Part shown: positions 26,226 to 36,263 of the stretch, piece by piece
Numbering within the stretch: the stretch's first letter is position 1
Layout of the letters: each line of letters opens with the position of its first letter
Assembly: GCF_018069625.1 (NCBI RefSeq)
Contig: NZ_CP072941.1
Coordinates: 8,556,001 to 8,620,000, forward strand
Direction of reading: 5' to 3'
From: Streptomyces yatensis
Lineage (GTDB): Bacteria > Actinomycetota > Actinomycetes > Streptomycetales > Streptomycetaceae
DNA length: 64,000 nt
The notes under the pieces: generated by a model
Databases searched by the model: none
What the model was told of the DNA's origin: nothing
The model's input: only the letters and a program-made list of their open reading frames with translations
Made by a program: the position numbers and the translations under genes

Positions 26226-28112
26226 GTGCGGCGGGGGGAGCGAGTGGGCAAGTACCGGCTCACAGAGGGGCCCGTCGAAGGAGGGCGGGGCGCGGTCTGG
26301 TTCGCCGTCGACACCGAGCTGGGCCGGTCCGTCGTCCTCAAGCGGGCCCTGCTCGAGGACAACAGCCAGGCCGACTTCGACGAGCTGCTGGCCGAGGCCC
26401 GCGCCCTGGCGAAGTTCAGCCATCCGAACGTGGTCACCCTCTACGACGCCGTCCGGGCGGGCAAGGGCAAGAAGGCCACGTTCTGGCTGGTGATGGAGCA
26501 TGTGACCGGCGGCAGCCTGGACGTCCCGGTGAAGATGGCCCCGGAGCTCGCGGCGCATATCGGCGCGCAGATCGCGGGCGCGCTGGCGGCCCTGCACGAG
26601 AAGGGCATCGTGCACTGCGACGTCAAGCCCGGCAACATCGTCATCACCCACGACAGGGTGGCCAAGCTGACCGACTTCGGCGCCGCGTACCGGGTGGACG
26701 GCAGTGAGACGATCACGCCCAACGGTCCGGTGAGCCTGACCCCGTTCTTCGCCGCCCCCGAGGCGTTCCGCGGCGCACCCGAGCGCGCGTCCGACGTGTT
26801 CTCCCTCGGCGCCACGATGTACTGGCTGGTGACCGGGACTCCGCCGCTGCGCGGCGCCGGGCGGGTGGTCCGGATGGAGGCCCTCAGCCCCCGCGTCGGG
26901 CCGCTCGGCGGGGTGCTCACCGCGATGCTCCAGCGCGACCCCGGGGCCCGGCCCACCGCCGCCGAGGCGCTCGGCGCCCTCACCGAACTCGCGGGACCGC
27001 CGGAGCGGTTCCCGACGCTCCCGCCGGCCCCGGCGACCACGCGCTATACGGCCACCCTCGCGCACAGCGAGGACCCGGCGGGCGGACCGTGGCGCCGGAC
27101 GACGACCACCGCGGCCGCCCTCGTCCGGCGCCGCCCGTTACTCACGGCCGGCGCCGCCGCCGTTGTGGCACTGGCCATCTCCGTTCCGTTCATCGTGCTG
27201 AGCCTGGGTGGCGAAGCCGAGGACACGGCCGACCCGTCGCCGGCCAGGCCGAGCGGCGCGGGCTTCATCGGCGAACCCCGCACGGCCGACCCCTGCGCCT
27301 TGCTGAACACCAATGTGTTCCAGCGGTACGGGGAGGCCCAACTCGACCGCGACCTGGGCAATTTCAACCGCTGTGACGTGGTCCTGAAGGACCGCAGCGA
27401 GGAGGTCGTGGACGTCAGGGTGGAGCTCGACGCCGATTCGCTGCCGGAGGGCGTGACGCGCAAGACCACGGGCCGGGTGACCGTCGTGGAGCGCGCCGCC
27501 GAGAGCGATCAGTGCGAGCGGGTCATGGCGGTGACCGGCGCTCGCGACAACAGCCTCCGCGTCACCGCGGCCGCGCGAGCGCCCGCTGACGTCAAGGAAC
27601 CGCTGTGCGAAACCGCCGATCGCGCCACGGGAGTCGCGATCAAGCTGCTCAACCGCGGTGAGATTCCGCGGCGTTCTCCCGGTTTTCCCGCCAATTCGCT
27701 GGCACACCTGGACGCATGTACGTTGCTCGACGTCAAGGCGCTGGAGAAGGTGCCCGGAATCGACGCCCGGGAGCCGGAGGTCGGATTCGGCCGCTGGGAG
27801 TGCCAGTGGAAGAGCACCACCAGCGAGTACGAGGTGGACTTGCGCTTCGACCAGGGAGACCTGCCGCGCGACAAGAGCGCCCGGTCGACCGAGCTGGGAG
27901 ACCGCCATCGCCAGGCCATCGTTCTGCCGGAGAACGAGGGCCGGGGGAGCTGCCGCGTCGAGGTGGTCCATCGTGAGTACACCGGCCTGGACCGGGTGCA
28001 GGGGACCGAGCGGGTGGCTCTCGTCATCAAGGGGGCGGGGGCCAAGGACCGCTCCTGCGAACTGGCCACCGAGCTCGCCGGTTCGGCCGCCGCCGCGCTG
28101 CCGCCCGCCTGA
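26226..28112 (+). CDS. Membrane Ser/Thr protein kinase with duplicated extracellular sensor
   Basis: A 628-residue kinase from GTG 26226 (behind GGGGGAG; the upstream open frame is unlikely to be coding). Kinase domain about 8-260: GG-RGAVW loop, Lys39, catalytic VHCDVKPGN (Asp132, HCD instead of HRD), DFG at 150-152, AAPEAF. One membrane helix at about 306-327, then an extracellular part with two DUF3558-like halves, each opening with an acidic-Cys motif (DPCALLNTN, DACTLLDVK). Leu305 is a TTA codon (27138-27140), so translation should depend on the bldA tRNA. Likely a developmentally timed sensor; ligand unknown. Confidence 0.88.
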   Translation: MRRGERVGKYRLTEGPVEGGRGAVWFAVDTELGRSVVLKRALLEDNSQADFDELLAEARALAKFSHPNVVTLYDAVRAGKGKKATFWLVMEHVTGGSLDVPVKMAPELAAHIGAQIAGALAALHEKGIVHCDVKPGNIVITHDRVAKLTDFGAAYRVDGSETITPNGPVSLTPFFAAPEAFRGAPERASDVFSLGATMYWLVTGTPPLRGAGRVVRMEALSPRVGPLGGVLTAMLQRDPGARPTAAEALGALTELAGPPERFPTLPPAPATTRYTATLAHSEDPAGGPWRRTTTTAAALVRRRPLLTAGAAAVVALAISVPFIVLSLGGEAEDTADPSPARPSGAGFIGEPRTADPCALLNTNVFQRYGEAQLDRDLGNFNRCDVVLKDRSEEVVDVRVELDADSLPEGVTRKTTGRVTVVERAAESDQCERVMAVTGARDNSLRVTAAARAPADVKEPLCETADRATGVAIKLLNRGEIPRRSPGFPANSLAHLDACTLLDVKALEKVPGIDAREPEVGFGRWECQWKSTTSEYEVDLRFDQGDLPRDKSARSTELGDRHRQAIVLPENEGRGSCRVEVVHREYTGLDRVQGTERVALVIKGAGAKDRSCELATELAGSAAAALPPA

Positions 28113-28153
28113 ACCTGCGACCGTCCACGGCGGGAGCAGCGAGCGGACCGCGC

Positions 28154-28759
28154 CTAGGGAAGACGGGCGCGCCAGGTGACGGAGGTCTTCTCCACGCTCG
28201 CGGCCAGCCTCTTCGCGGCCGGATCGGCGCCCGCCGAGCGCTGCGCGTGGGCGATCTTCGCCGCCTGGTCGAGGTGTTCGCGCATCGCCGCGAGGAAGAG
28301 GGTGTCGAAGGCGGCGCCCTCGGTGCCCTTGATGGTGCGCAGTTCGCCCTCGGTCACCATGCCGGGCATGTCGTGCCCCCGGTGCGGGTTGGTGTCGGGG
28401 ACGCCCGCTCGGGCGAGCAGTTCTCGTAGTTGGACGAGTTCGCCGCGGTAGGCGGTGGCCACCGGTTTCGCCCACTTCTCCACCCCCGCGTCGGAAGAGT
28501 GGCCCGGGACCAGGTCCAGCAGGAGTGTCGCCTGATCGTCCATCGCGATCATCAGCTGGATCCAGCCGATATCGGTGGAGTTGAAGGTCCCCGATGTCGC
28601 CTGCCCGCCCGGGGACCGGGCGGCGGGGTGCCGCGCGGCCGACGTCGACCGCCCCTCACGCGGCGGTTTCCCGTCGCCACAGCCGGCGGTGAGCAGCGTG
28701 GCGGCGGCGAGCAGCGCCGCCACGGACACCGCGCACCGTGTGACGGTTGCCGCTGTCAT
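28154..28759 (-). CDS. DUF305-family lipoprotein
   Basis: A 201-residue exported lipoprotein. The signal peptide has lipobox LTAGC with lipidated Cys27. The body is a DUF305 helical bundle with DIGWIQLMIAMDDQATLLLDL, followed by His/Met-rich NPHRGHDMPGM and the second-half motif FLAAMREHLDQAAKIAHAQ. DUF305 proteins often accompany copper handling; the usual HH pair is weakened to MD here, so metal binding is uncertain. Convergent with the kinase gene. Confidence 0.85.
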   Translation of the reverse strand: MTAATVTRCAVSVAALLAAATLLTAGCGDGKPPREGRSTSAARHPAARSPGGQATSGTFNSTDIGWIQLMIAMDDQATLLLDLVPGHSSDAGVEKWAKPVATAYRGELVQLRELLARAGVPDTNPHRGHDMPGMVTEGELRTIKGTEGAAFDTLFLAAMREHLDQAAKIAHAQRSAGADPAAKRLAASVEKTSVTWRARLP

Positions 28760-28866
28760 GTCGACTCCCCTCGTCTCGCATGGGCGGAGCCCCGGTGACG
28801 GGACTCCGCCCACAGCCACGGCGGTGTCGCCCTGCCGGGCCGCGTGGCCGGCCCACTCCCTATCCG

Positions 28867-29817
28867 TCAGGGACGGCCGTCGGCACCGCACTTGATGATC
28901 ACGTTGATGCAGTCGCGGACCCGCCGGGCCATCTCGTCCTCGGGCCAGGCGTTGAAGAAGTCACCGTGCATGGTGTACCCGGCCCCCGACGCCAGCTTGA
29001 AGCGCGCGGGGTCGCCACTGACCGGGTAGCGGAGCACCTGGCGCAGCTTCGGCACGGCGACTGGGTGCGTGGCCGGGCACTGGCCGCCGACCGGGTAGGC
29101 CATGTGGCTCTTGTGGTCGGGGGAGTCCAGGTCCTTGCCGTTCCAGCACTGCGGGAAGTCGAGGTAGGACTCCAGCATCGAGCCGGCCGGGCAGTTCACG
29201 AAGTCCTTGGAGGGGTTGACCTCTCCGTGGTGCAGGCAGGACCAGCGTGCGATGGACGTGGGGTCGCCGACCCCGGTGGCCTTGGCGTTGCCCGCCACGA
29301 TCCGCAGCCCCAGCGGGAGCGGCTTGATGGTGGCGATCACGTCGTCGCGCACGCCTTCACCGAGGTAGTAGAAGGTGGTGCCGGTGGGCTCGACCTCCTT
29401 GCCGTTGTCGTAGAGCGTCGGGGTCCAGTACGACGACAGGTCGACGGTCGGGCTGCAGCTGGTCCGGCCCCTCTGCAGGGCGGCCAGATCGGTGCGGGCG
29501 TTGGTCGAGTCGTTCCCGAAGAAGCTGTGCATATGGGACGCGCCGGGGAGCCCCGGGAACACGATCGGGTCGTCCGGCAGCCGGTGGGTGAACGGGCACT
29601 CGGCGACGAACTCCGCGACGCGCACGGGTGCGTTGGCGCTCCGCGGGCTCGACACCGCGCCCGCCGTGTCGGTGGTGCGCAGATCGGCACGCGCACTGGC
29701 CGGGCCGATGGAGAGCAGGGACAGGAGGAGGCCGAGGGCGGCGAGGACGACGCCCGGCCCTCGCCGGCGGCCGAGGAGACGCCGTAAGGGCGGGAAGCGC
29801 GGGGGTGTAGGGGACAT
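28867..29817 (-). CDS. Secreted DUF1996-domain protein
   Basis: A 316-residue exported protein. A basic start and hydrophobic helix (about 26-45) precede a DUF1996 domain with the typical opening FVAECPFTHRLPDDPIVFPG, SHMHSFFGN, CLHHGEVNP and FPQCWNGKDLDSPDHKSHM. The domain is shared by bacteria and fungi and often comes with carbohydrate-binding modules; its activity is not established. Leu11 is TTA (29785-29787), so expression should need bldA. ATG 29817 follows GGAAAGGAGAG. A 16-bp LacI-type palindrome lies 78 bases upstream. Confidence 0.88.
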   Translation of the reverse strand: MSPTPPRFPPLRRLLGRRRGPGVVLAALGLLLSLLSIGPASARADLRTTDTAGAVSSPRSANAPVRVAEFVAECPFTHRLPDDPIVFPGLPGASHMHSFFGNDSTNARTDLAALQRGRTSCSPTVDLSSYWTPTLYDNGKEVEPTGTTFYYLGEGVRDDVIATIKPLPLGLRIVAGNAKATGVGDPTSIARWSCLHHGEVNPSKDFVNCPAGSMLESYLDFPQCWNGKDLDSPDHKSHMAYPVGGQCPATHPVAVPKLRQVLRYPVSGDPARFKLASGAGYTMHGDFFNAWPEDEMARRVRDCINVIIKCGADGRP

Positions 29818-29894
29818 GACTCTCCTTTCCGTGCACGCACGGAAGAGCGAAAAGAGCGAGGGAGAGCCCAGCGGTGTGGTCACGCGGGGCGGCC

Positions 29895-29910
29895 GAGAGA
29901 GCGCTCTCTC
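29895..29910. promoter_or_regulatory. LacI-family-type operator
   Basis: GAGAGAGCGCTCTCTC is a perfect 16-bp palindrome upstream of the DUF1996 gene. The central GAGCGCTC is the hallmark of operators of Streptomyces LacI-family sugar regulators (CebR-like sites have the GGGAGCGCTCCC core). No LacI gene is in the window. Confidence 0.6.
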
Positions 29911-30012
29911 AGGGCGATGCTGCGGACGCTAGAGGTGGCCCACGTCACTGTCAAGAGTCCGCGGCAAGGAGGGTCAAGTGCCCGCGGCAGCTGGTCTGCC
30001 GCGCCCGCTCGG

Positions 30013-30555
30013 TCAGTCCTCGGAACCCGGATCGGTTCGCTCCGCCGAGGGCAGCAGGTGAATGAGCAGCAGCACGATCCCGGAAATCATGAACACGCGC
30101 GTGGCGGCCTCCAGGCCGTTCCACTTCTCCGACTGCCACATGGCGAACCACTCGCCGCCGATGCCGATGAACCCGGCACCGAACAGCAGCATCAGCATCA
30201 GCAGCCCCACGGTGCTCGCCTGCCGGGCGCGGCGTACGCGGGCTCCGGGCGGACCCGCGAACCACATGGCCGTCGCCGCGAGGAGCACGAGAGCGGCGAG
30301 GGTCTCCCAGGCGATGATGGCGACGTAGGCGGTGTCCTGGAGCGCGGTGGAGTCGATGGCCCGCCACATCAGGTCCTCGTCCTTGAACGTGGTGTCCATC
30401 GCCAGGACATGGCGTACGAACTGCTGGTTGCTGTCGAAGTCGGTGATGTTCCCGAAGGCGACGAGCGTGATGTACAGCGCGATCGTCCCGGTGAGCACCC
30501 CCGAGGTCATCGCGTGGACACGGGGTGAACGTATTCTGCCGGTTCGCTCTGTCAC
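30013..30555 (-). CDS. DUF2165-family integral membrane protein
   Basis: A 180-residue membrane protein with four hydrophobic segments and the family features NITDFDSNQQFVRHVLAMDT and GEWFAMWQSEKWNG between helices. GTG 30555 is preferred since AGAGG lies eight bases before it; the frame is open to 30618. Function unknown. Divergent from the carboxymuconolactone decarboxylase/sigma factor pair. Confidence 0.82.
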   Translation of the reverse strand: MTERTGRIRSPRVHAMTSGVLTGTIALYITLVAFGNITDFDSNQQFVRHVLAMDTTFKDEDLMWRAIDSTALQDTAYVAIIAWETLAALVLLAATAMWFAGPPGARVRRARQASTVGLLMLMLLFGAGFIGIGGEWFAMWQSEKWNGLEAATRVFMISGIVLLLIHLLPSAERTDPGSED

Positions 30556-30700
30556 GATGACCTCTGTCTCCCGTTGGATCCCGCCGACCATGAAGCGTGC
30601 GAGAGCCGTAGCGTACAACTGACCGGATCACAGCGGTGATGGACGCCGTGCGGCTGCCGAGCGGAGCCGACGGCCGGGAGATGCGGGTCACACGCGGCCA

Positions 30701-30727
30701 TGTCACAGGCGGTCGGGCCGTCTCGTC
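30701..30727 (+). promoter_or_regulatory. ECF41-type promoter
   Basis: TGTCACA at 30701-30707, a 16-base spacer, then CGTC at 30724-30727, 40 bases before the carboxymuconolactone decarboxylase start. This is the -35/-10 pair described for ECF41 sigma factors. The ECF41 gene itself is the next gene of the transcript, which indicates autoregulation. Confidence 0.7.
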
Positions 30728-30767
30728 TCAGGGGTGTAGCCACGGAACGACTTCGGAGGAGCACACC

Positions 30768-31244
30768 ATGGACGCGCGACTGAACTACTCCGCCAGCCAG
30801 ACCGCCGGCAAGGTCCTGAGGCCTGTCATGGCGGCCGGCAGAGCGGTCAAGGAATCGCCGCTGCCGGTGGCGACGCAGGAGCTGGTGGCGATTCGGGTGA
30901 GCCAGATCAACGGCTGCGCCGCCTGCATCGACATGCACACCAAGGAAGCCGCCGCGGCCGGTGAGACCCCGGTGCGGCTGAACCTGGTCGCGGTATGGCG
31001 GGAGGCCACCGTCTTCACCGATGCCGAACGGGCCGCGCTGGCACTGGCGGAGGAGGGGACCCGGGTCGCGGACGCGGCCGGTGGGGTCGGCGACGAGGCG
31101 TGGGCGAAGGCCGCCGAGCACTATGACGAGGAGCAGCTCACCGCCCTGGTGATCCTGGTCTCCTTCATGAATATGGTGAACCGGCTGAACGTCATCACCC
31201 GGCAGCCGGCGGCCGGTGACTACGAGGCCGGGCAGTTCCACTGA
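30768..31244 (+). CDS. Carboxymuconolactone decarboxylase/AhpD-like protein
   Basis: A 158-residue all-helical protein with the AhpD redox motif Cys50-AA-Cys53 followed by DMHTKEA (His57), the proton-relay arrangement of alkylhydroperoxidase-type members. ECF41 sigma factors are typically encoded beside such a protein, and the sigma gene starts 34 bases downstream. It likely takes part in a thiol-based stress or detoxification reaction. CGGAGGAG precedes ATG 30768. Confidence 0.9.
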   Translation: MDARLNYSASQTAGKVLRPVMAAGRAVKESPLPVATQELVAIRVSQINGCAACIDMHTKEAAAAGETPVRLNLVAVWREATVFTDAERAALALAEEGTRVADAAGGVGDEAWAKAAEHYDEEQLTALVILVSFMNMVNRLNVITRQPAAGDYEAGQFH

Positions 31245-31278
31245 CCGGCAACGGGCCCAGGGGGAAGGGGGAATCGGC

Positions 31279-32247
31279 GTGAACAAGGTCGAGGAGTTCG
31301 AGGAGCTGCGGCCGCTGCTGTTCTCGATCGCCTATCGGATCCTGGGCAGTGTGAGTGAGGCCGAGGACGCGGTGCAGGAGACCTGGCTGCGCTTCGACGG
31401 CTCGACGACCCGGCCCACGTCGACCAAGGCCTATCTGTCGGCCACGGTGACGCGCATCTCGATCGATGTGCTGCGCTCCGCGCGGGTGCGACGGGAGGAG
31501 TACGTGGGCCCGTGGTTCCCCGAGCCGCTGCTCAGCGATCCGTATCAGGATCCGGCCCGGGCGGTGGAGCTGGCCGACTCGGTGTCGATGGCGGCCCTGT
31601 TGCTGCTGGAGCGGCTCAGCCCGCTGGAGCGGGCGGTGTTCGTGCTGCGGGAGGTGTTCGCCTTCGGGTTCGACGAGGTCGCCACGGCGGTGGGCCGGTC
31701 GGAGGCGGCCTGCCGCCAGTTGCTGGTGCGGGCGCGGCGGCATATGGCGGCCGGGCGGCCGCGGTTCGAGGCGGACCGGCGGGAGCGGCAGCAGCTGGCC
31801 ACGCGGTTCTTCGACGCGCTGAAGGACGGCGACGTGGGCGCGCTGCGCAACCTGCTGGCCGCCGACGTGCAACTGGTCGGGGACGGCGGTGGCAAGGCCC
31901 CGCAACTGGCCAAGGCCGTCATGGGCGCGGAGAACGTGGCCCGGCTGCTGGGCACGGTCTTCCCCTGGCTGCTGCGGATCGATGTGTCGTTCGAGCTCCA
32001 TGAGGTCAACGGCCAGCCCGGCGCGGTCTTCCGCGAGCGGGACGGCAAGGTGCTCCAGGCCCTGGTGCTCGATGTGCTCGACGGGCAGATCCAGGCCATC
32101 CGGGCGGTGATCAATCCCGACAAGCTCGGCCACCTCGGGCCGGTCGGCGACGCCTGGGCCGTCGACCGCGAGGTGAGGCAGGCCCGTCGGCGGCCGAACC
32201 GACTCCGGGACGCGGTCTCCCACCCCGTGACCGGTCCGACACCCTGA
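31279..32247 (+). CDS. sigJ: ECF41-group RNA polymerase sigma factor (SigJ-like)
   Basis: A 322-residue sigma factor from GTG 31279. Region 2 is at about 8-75 (LLFSIAYRILGSVSEAEDAVQETWLRF), region 4 at about 110-165 (LSPLERAVFVLREVFAFGFDEVA), then a SnoaL-like C-terminal extension with the group's NPDKL-type motif (INPDKLGHLG). In ECF41 factors the extension tunes activity and replaces a separate anti-sigma, consistent with none being encoded nearby. Residues after about 295 form a basic tail. The promoter upstream of its operon matches its predicted recognition site. Confidence 0.92.
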   Translation: MNKVEEFEELRPLLFSIAYRILGSVSEAEDAVQETWLRFDGSTTRPTSTKAYLSATVTRISIDVLRSARVRREEYVGPWFPEPLLSDPYQDPARAVELADSVSMAALLLLERLSPLERAVFVLREVFAFGFDEVATAVGRSEAACRQLLVRARRHMAAGRPRFEADRRERQQLATRFFDALKDGDVGALRNLLAADVQLVGDGGGKAPQLAKAVMGAENVARLLGTVFPWLLRIDVSFELHEVNGQPGAVFRERDGKVLQALVLDVLDGQIQAIRAVINPDKLGHLGPVGDAWAVDREVRQARRRPNRLRDAVSHPVTGPTP

Positions 32248-32274
32248 TCGTTCGACGATCTTGATACTCTCGGG

Positions 32275-32465
32275 GAGCCAGTCGTGCCACATCCGAGGCC
32301 AGGGAATCCGGTGTGAATCCGGAGCTGACGCGCAGCGGTGAGGGGGACGGGCGGGGCATGTGACACCACTGGGAGGAGTCCGTGACGGCCGCGAGGCCGC
32401 CGCGAACGAGCACCGGGAAGGGGCCCCGTCCGGACGAACCCGAGTCCGAAGACCTGCTGGCACCT
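32275..32465 (+). ncRNA. Cobalamin riboswitch
   Basis: The leader before the B12-type importer contains GGAATCCGGTGTGAATCCGG (32303-32322), GCTGACGCGCAGCGGTGAGG, a CCACTGGG element, and the terminal B12-box-like GAGTCCGAAGACCTGCTGG (about 32442-32460). All are conserved blocks of adenosylcobalamin riboswitches, in order and at usual spacing. A GC-rich stem (CCCCG-TG-CGGGG, 32470-32481) follows and may be the expression platform. Expected effect: repression of the importer when cobalamin is plentiful. Confidence 0.93.
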
Positions 32466-32530
32466 CCGCGCCCCGTGCGGGGAGGACGTCCGTAGGCCAG
32501 GCTCCGCGTACGAGCCCCGACAACCGAGGC

Positions 32531-33577
32531 ATGCCCGTGCTCCGCTCTGCCCGCCGTACCGCGGCCCTCCTGCTCGCCCCCGCCCTCCTGCTCACCGCGT
32601 GCGGTGGCTCCGGCCACGAGGGCTCGGACGCCACGAAGCCCGCCGGTGCCGGCTATCCGCGCACCATCGACAACTGCGGCCACAAGGTCACGGTGAAGTC
32701 CGCCCCGAAGCGGGCCCTCTCCCTCAACCAGGGCACGACGGAGATCCTGCTCTCCCTCGGCCTCGCCGACCGCATGGCCGGCACCGCCACCTGGACCGAC
32801 CCGGTGATGAAGGGCCTGGAGAAGGCCAACGCGACGGTGCCGCGCCTGGCGGACAACATGCCGTCCTTCGAGAAGGCCCTGGACACCGAACCCGACTTCG
32901 TCACCGCCTCGTTCGTCTCCACCCTCGGCAAGGGCGGCGTGGCCACCCGTGAGCAGTTCGAGAAGCTGGGCGTGCCCACGTATGTTTCGCCGTCCGACTG
33001 CGCGGCGGGCCGCGACCCCGACAGCGGTGGCGACGGCTCCCGCGGCAAGCCACTCACCCTGGACACCGTCTACGGCGAGATACGCGACCTGGCCCGCGCG
33101 TTCGGCGTCGACGAGCGGGGCGAGAAGCTCATCGCACGGTTGAAGCAGCGGGTGCGGACGGCCACCGAGGGACTGGACGCCCCCGGCGTCTCCCTCATGT
33201 ACTGGTTCGCCAACGCCCAGTCGCCCTACCTCGGCGGCTGCTGCGGCGCGCCGGGCGCCATCACCCGGGCCGTCGGGGCGAAGAACGCCTTCTCCGACAC
33301 CCACGACGAATGGCCGCAGATCAACTGGGAGACCGTGGCCGACCGCGACCCGGACGTCATCGTCCTCGGCGATCTCACGCGCAGGCAGCAGACCGCGGAG
33401 AACGCCAAGGCCAAGATCCGTTTCCTGGAGACCAACGCCGCCACCCGCAATCTCACCGCCGTGAAGAAGAAGCGGTACGTCCTGCTGAGCGGGCAGGCCA
33501 TGAACCCGTCCATCCGCACCGTCGAAGGGGTCGAGCAGGTCGCCGCCGGGCTGCGCCACTTCGGACTCGCCACATGA
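32531..33577 (+). CDS. btuF: Cobalamin-type ABC importer, substrate-binding lipoprotein
   Basis: A 348-residue lipoprotein (lipobox LLTAC, Cys24) with a two-lobed class III solute-binding fold: KRALSLNQGTTEILLSLGLADRM near 59-81 and DPDVIVLGDLTR in the C-lobe. The family covers vitamin B12 and siderophore binders; the riboswitch upstream decides for a corrinoid. It has an insert with CAAGRDPDSGGDG and CCGAPGA cysteines, not typical of BtuF. ATG 32531 behind CGAGG. Stop overlaps the permease start (ATGA). Confidence 0.88.
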   Translation: MPVLRSARRTAALLLAPALLLTACGGSGHEGSDATKPAGAGYPRTIDNCGHKVTVKSAPKRALSLNQGTTEILLSLGLADRMAGTATWTDPVMKGLEKANATVPRLADNMPSFEKALDTEPDFVTASFVSTLGKGGVATREQFEKLGVPTYVSPSDCAAGRDPDSGGDGSRGKPLTLDTVYGEIRDLARAFGVDERGEKLIARLKQRVRTATEGLDAPGVSLMYWFANAQSPYLGGCCGAPGAITRAVGAKNAFSDTHDEWPQINWETVADRDPDVIVLGDLTRRQQTAENAKAKIRFLETNAATRNLTAVKKKRYVLLSGQAMNPSIRTVEGVEQVAAGLRHFGLAT

Positions 33578-34583
33578 GCACCCGCCTCCTGCTGCTGATC
33601 GCGGGAGGGCCGGCCGCGCTGTTGGCGTCGATCGCCGTCGCCGTGACCATCGGTCCCGCCGACATCTCCACGGCCGACGTCTGGGCGGCGGTCACCGCCC
33701 ATCTCGGCCTGGGCGAGGGCACGTTGCCACCGCTGCGCGACGGCATCGTGTGGAACCTGCGCATGCCCCGCACCCTGCTCGCCGCGGTGTGCGGGGCGGG
33801 GCTGGCCCTCTGCGGGGCCGTGATGCAGTCCCTGCTGCGCAATCCGCTGGCCGACCCCTTCGTCCTGGGGGTGTCCTCCGGCGCCTCCACCGGCGCCGTC
33901 GCCGTGGTCGTCCTCGGCGTCGGCGGTGGGGCCGTGTCGCTGTCGGCCGGCGCGTTCATCGGCGCGCTGCTCTCCTTCGGCCTGGTCCTGGCACTCAGCC
34001 ACAGCCTCGGCGGCAGCACCGACCGGGTGGTGCTGTCCGGGGTGGCGGCCATGCAACTGTTCTCCGCGCTGACCTCGTTCACCGTCCTCACCTCCGCGGA
34101 CGCCGACACCACCCGCGCCGTGCTGTTCTGGCTCCTCGGCTCGCTCACCGGCGCCGGCTGGAGCGATGTGCTGCTGTGCGCCGTCGTCCTGGCCGCCGTT
34201 CTCCTGGTCTGTCTCGGACACGCCCGCACCCTGGACGCGTTCGCCTTCGGGGAGGAGGCCGCGGCGGCGCTCGGCGTCCACGTGGCCCGCACCCGCCTCG
34301 TGCTGCTGTGCGCGACCGCGCTGCTCACCGCGACCCTGGTCAGCTCCGCCGGGGCCATCGGCTTCGTCGGTCTGGTCCTCCCGCACGCCACCCGCGCCCT
34401 CACCGGGTCCGGCCACGCCCGCCTGCTGCCGGTCACCGCACTGGCCGGAGCCATCTTCCTGGTGTGGGTGGACACCGCCGCCCGCACCGTGATCGACCCC
34501 CAGGAGGTCCCGGTGGGCGTGGTGACGTCCCTCATCGGCGTACCGGCCTTCGTCGCCGTGCTCTACCGCGGCCGGAGGAAGAC

Positions 34584-34587
<4 letters not shown>
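33574..34587 (+). CDS. btuC: FecCD-family ABC permease (cobalamin importer)
   Basis: A 337-residue membrane protein with about ten helices and the FecCD landmarks RMPRTLLAAVCGAGLALCGA, QSLLRNPLADPFVLG, and the ATPase-coupling loop AAALGVHV. The C-terminus GVVTSLIGVPAFVAVLYR is also typical. Translationally coupled at both ends (ATGA overlaps) with the binding protein and ATPase; B12 specificity rests on the riboswitch. Confidence 0.9.
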
Positions 34588-35393
<806 letters not shown>

Positions 35394-35492
35394 GGCGGTG
35401 GACGGTATCCTGCCGAGCGGTTGCATGAACGACGGCGGCTGGACGGTTTCTGGCGCGCTTTACCACTAGGCGGCTCTGGAAGGATCCACCAC

Positions 35493-36179
35493 GTGAGCGA
35501 TGCCGCGAACACCCCGCCCCCCGACGACGCCCCGATCCGGGTGCTGATCGCGGATGACCAGGCGATGGTGCGCACCGGATTCCGGCTGATCCTCGGCTCC
35601 CAGCCCGGCATCGAGGTGGTGGGCGAGGCCGCCGATGGCTCCGAATGCGTGGAGCTGGCCCGGCGGCACCGCCCCGATGTGTGCCTGGTCGACATCCGTA
35701 TGCCGAAGCTGGACGGCCTGGAGGTGACCCGGCTGCTGGCCGGACCCGGAGTGGCGGAGCCGCTGCGGGTCGTCGTGGTCACCACCTTCGACCAGGACGA
35801 TTACGTGCACACCGCGATCCGCAACGGCGCCTGCGGTTTCCTGCTCAAGGACGCCGGTCCCGAACTCCTGGTGGAGGCGGTGCGGTCGGCCGCGCGCGGT
35901 GGCGCGCTGGTGTCTCCCGCGATCACCGTGCGTCTGCTGCGGCAGTGGGCGAGCCGGCCCGGCGCCGTCACCGGGGCGAACCGGCTGACCGGCCGGGAGC
36001 TGGATGTCGCCCGGCTGGTGGCGGTGGGCCGGACCAATCAGGAGATCAGCGCCGAACTGCACCTGTCGCTGTCCACGGTGAAAACCCACCTCGGCAACAT
36101 CCAGACCAAGCTCGCCGTCCGCAACCGCGTGGAGATCGCGGCCTGGGCCTGGGACACCGGAGCGGTGCGCAACCGCTAG
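35493..36179 (+). CDS. Orphan NarL/LuxR-family response regulator
   Basis: A 228-residue protein from GTG 35493 (GGAAGGA upstream). Receiver domain with phosphoacceptor Asp in VCLVDIRMPK and Lys in FLLKDAG, then a LuxR HTH (LTGRELDVARLVAVGRTNQE, then LSLSTVKTHL). No kinase adjoins it. Its TAG stop shares the TA dinucleotide at which the 4.3-kb mobile block is inserted; the reconstructed empty site also reads TAG, so the protein is unaltered. A partner kinase could originally have followed; what now follows the block is an opposite-strand peptidase gene. Confidence 0.93.
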   Translation: MSDAANTPPPDDAPIRVLIADDQAMVRTGFRLILGSQPGIEVVGEAADGSECVELARRHRPDVCLVDIRMPKLDGLEVTRLLAGPGVAEPLRVVVVTTFDQDDYVHTAIRNGACGFLLKDAGPELLVEAVRSAARGGALVSPAITVRLLRQWASRPGAVTGANRLTGRELDVARLVAVGRTNQEISAELHLSLSTVKTHLGNIQTKLAVRNRVEIAAWAWDTGAVRNR

Positions 36180-36263
36180 TGCTCTGACCGGGAAGGTTCG
36201 CCGGGTCGACGGTTCCAGCGGTTGGATGTGCGGTGATATCCGTTCCGACCGCTGGGGGGGGGT

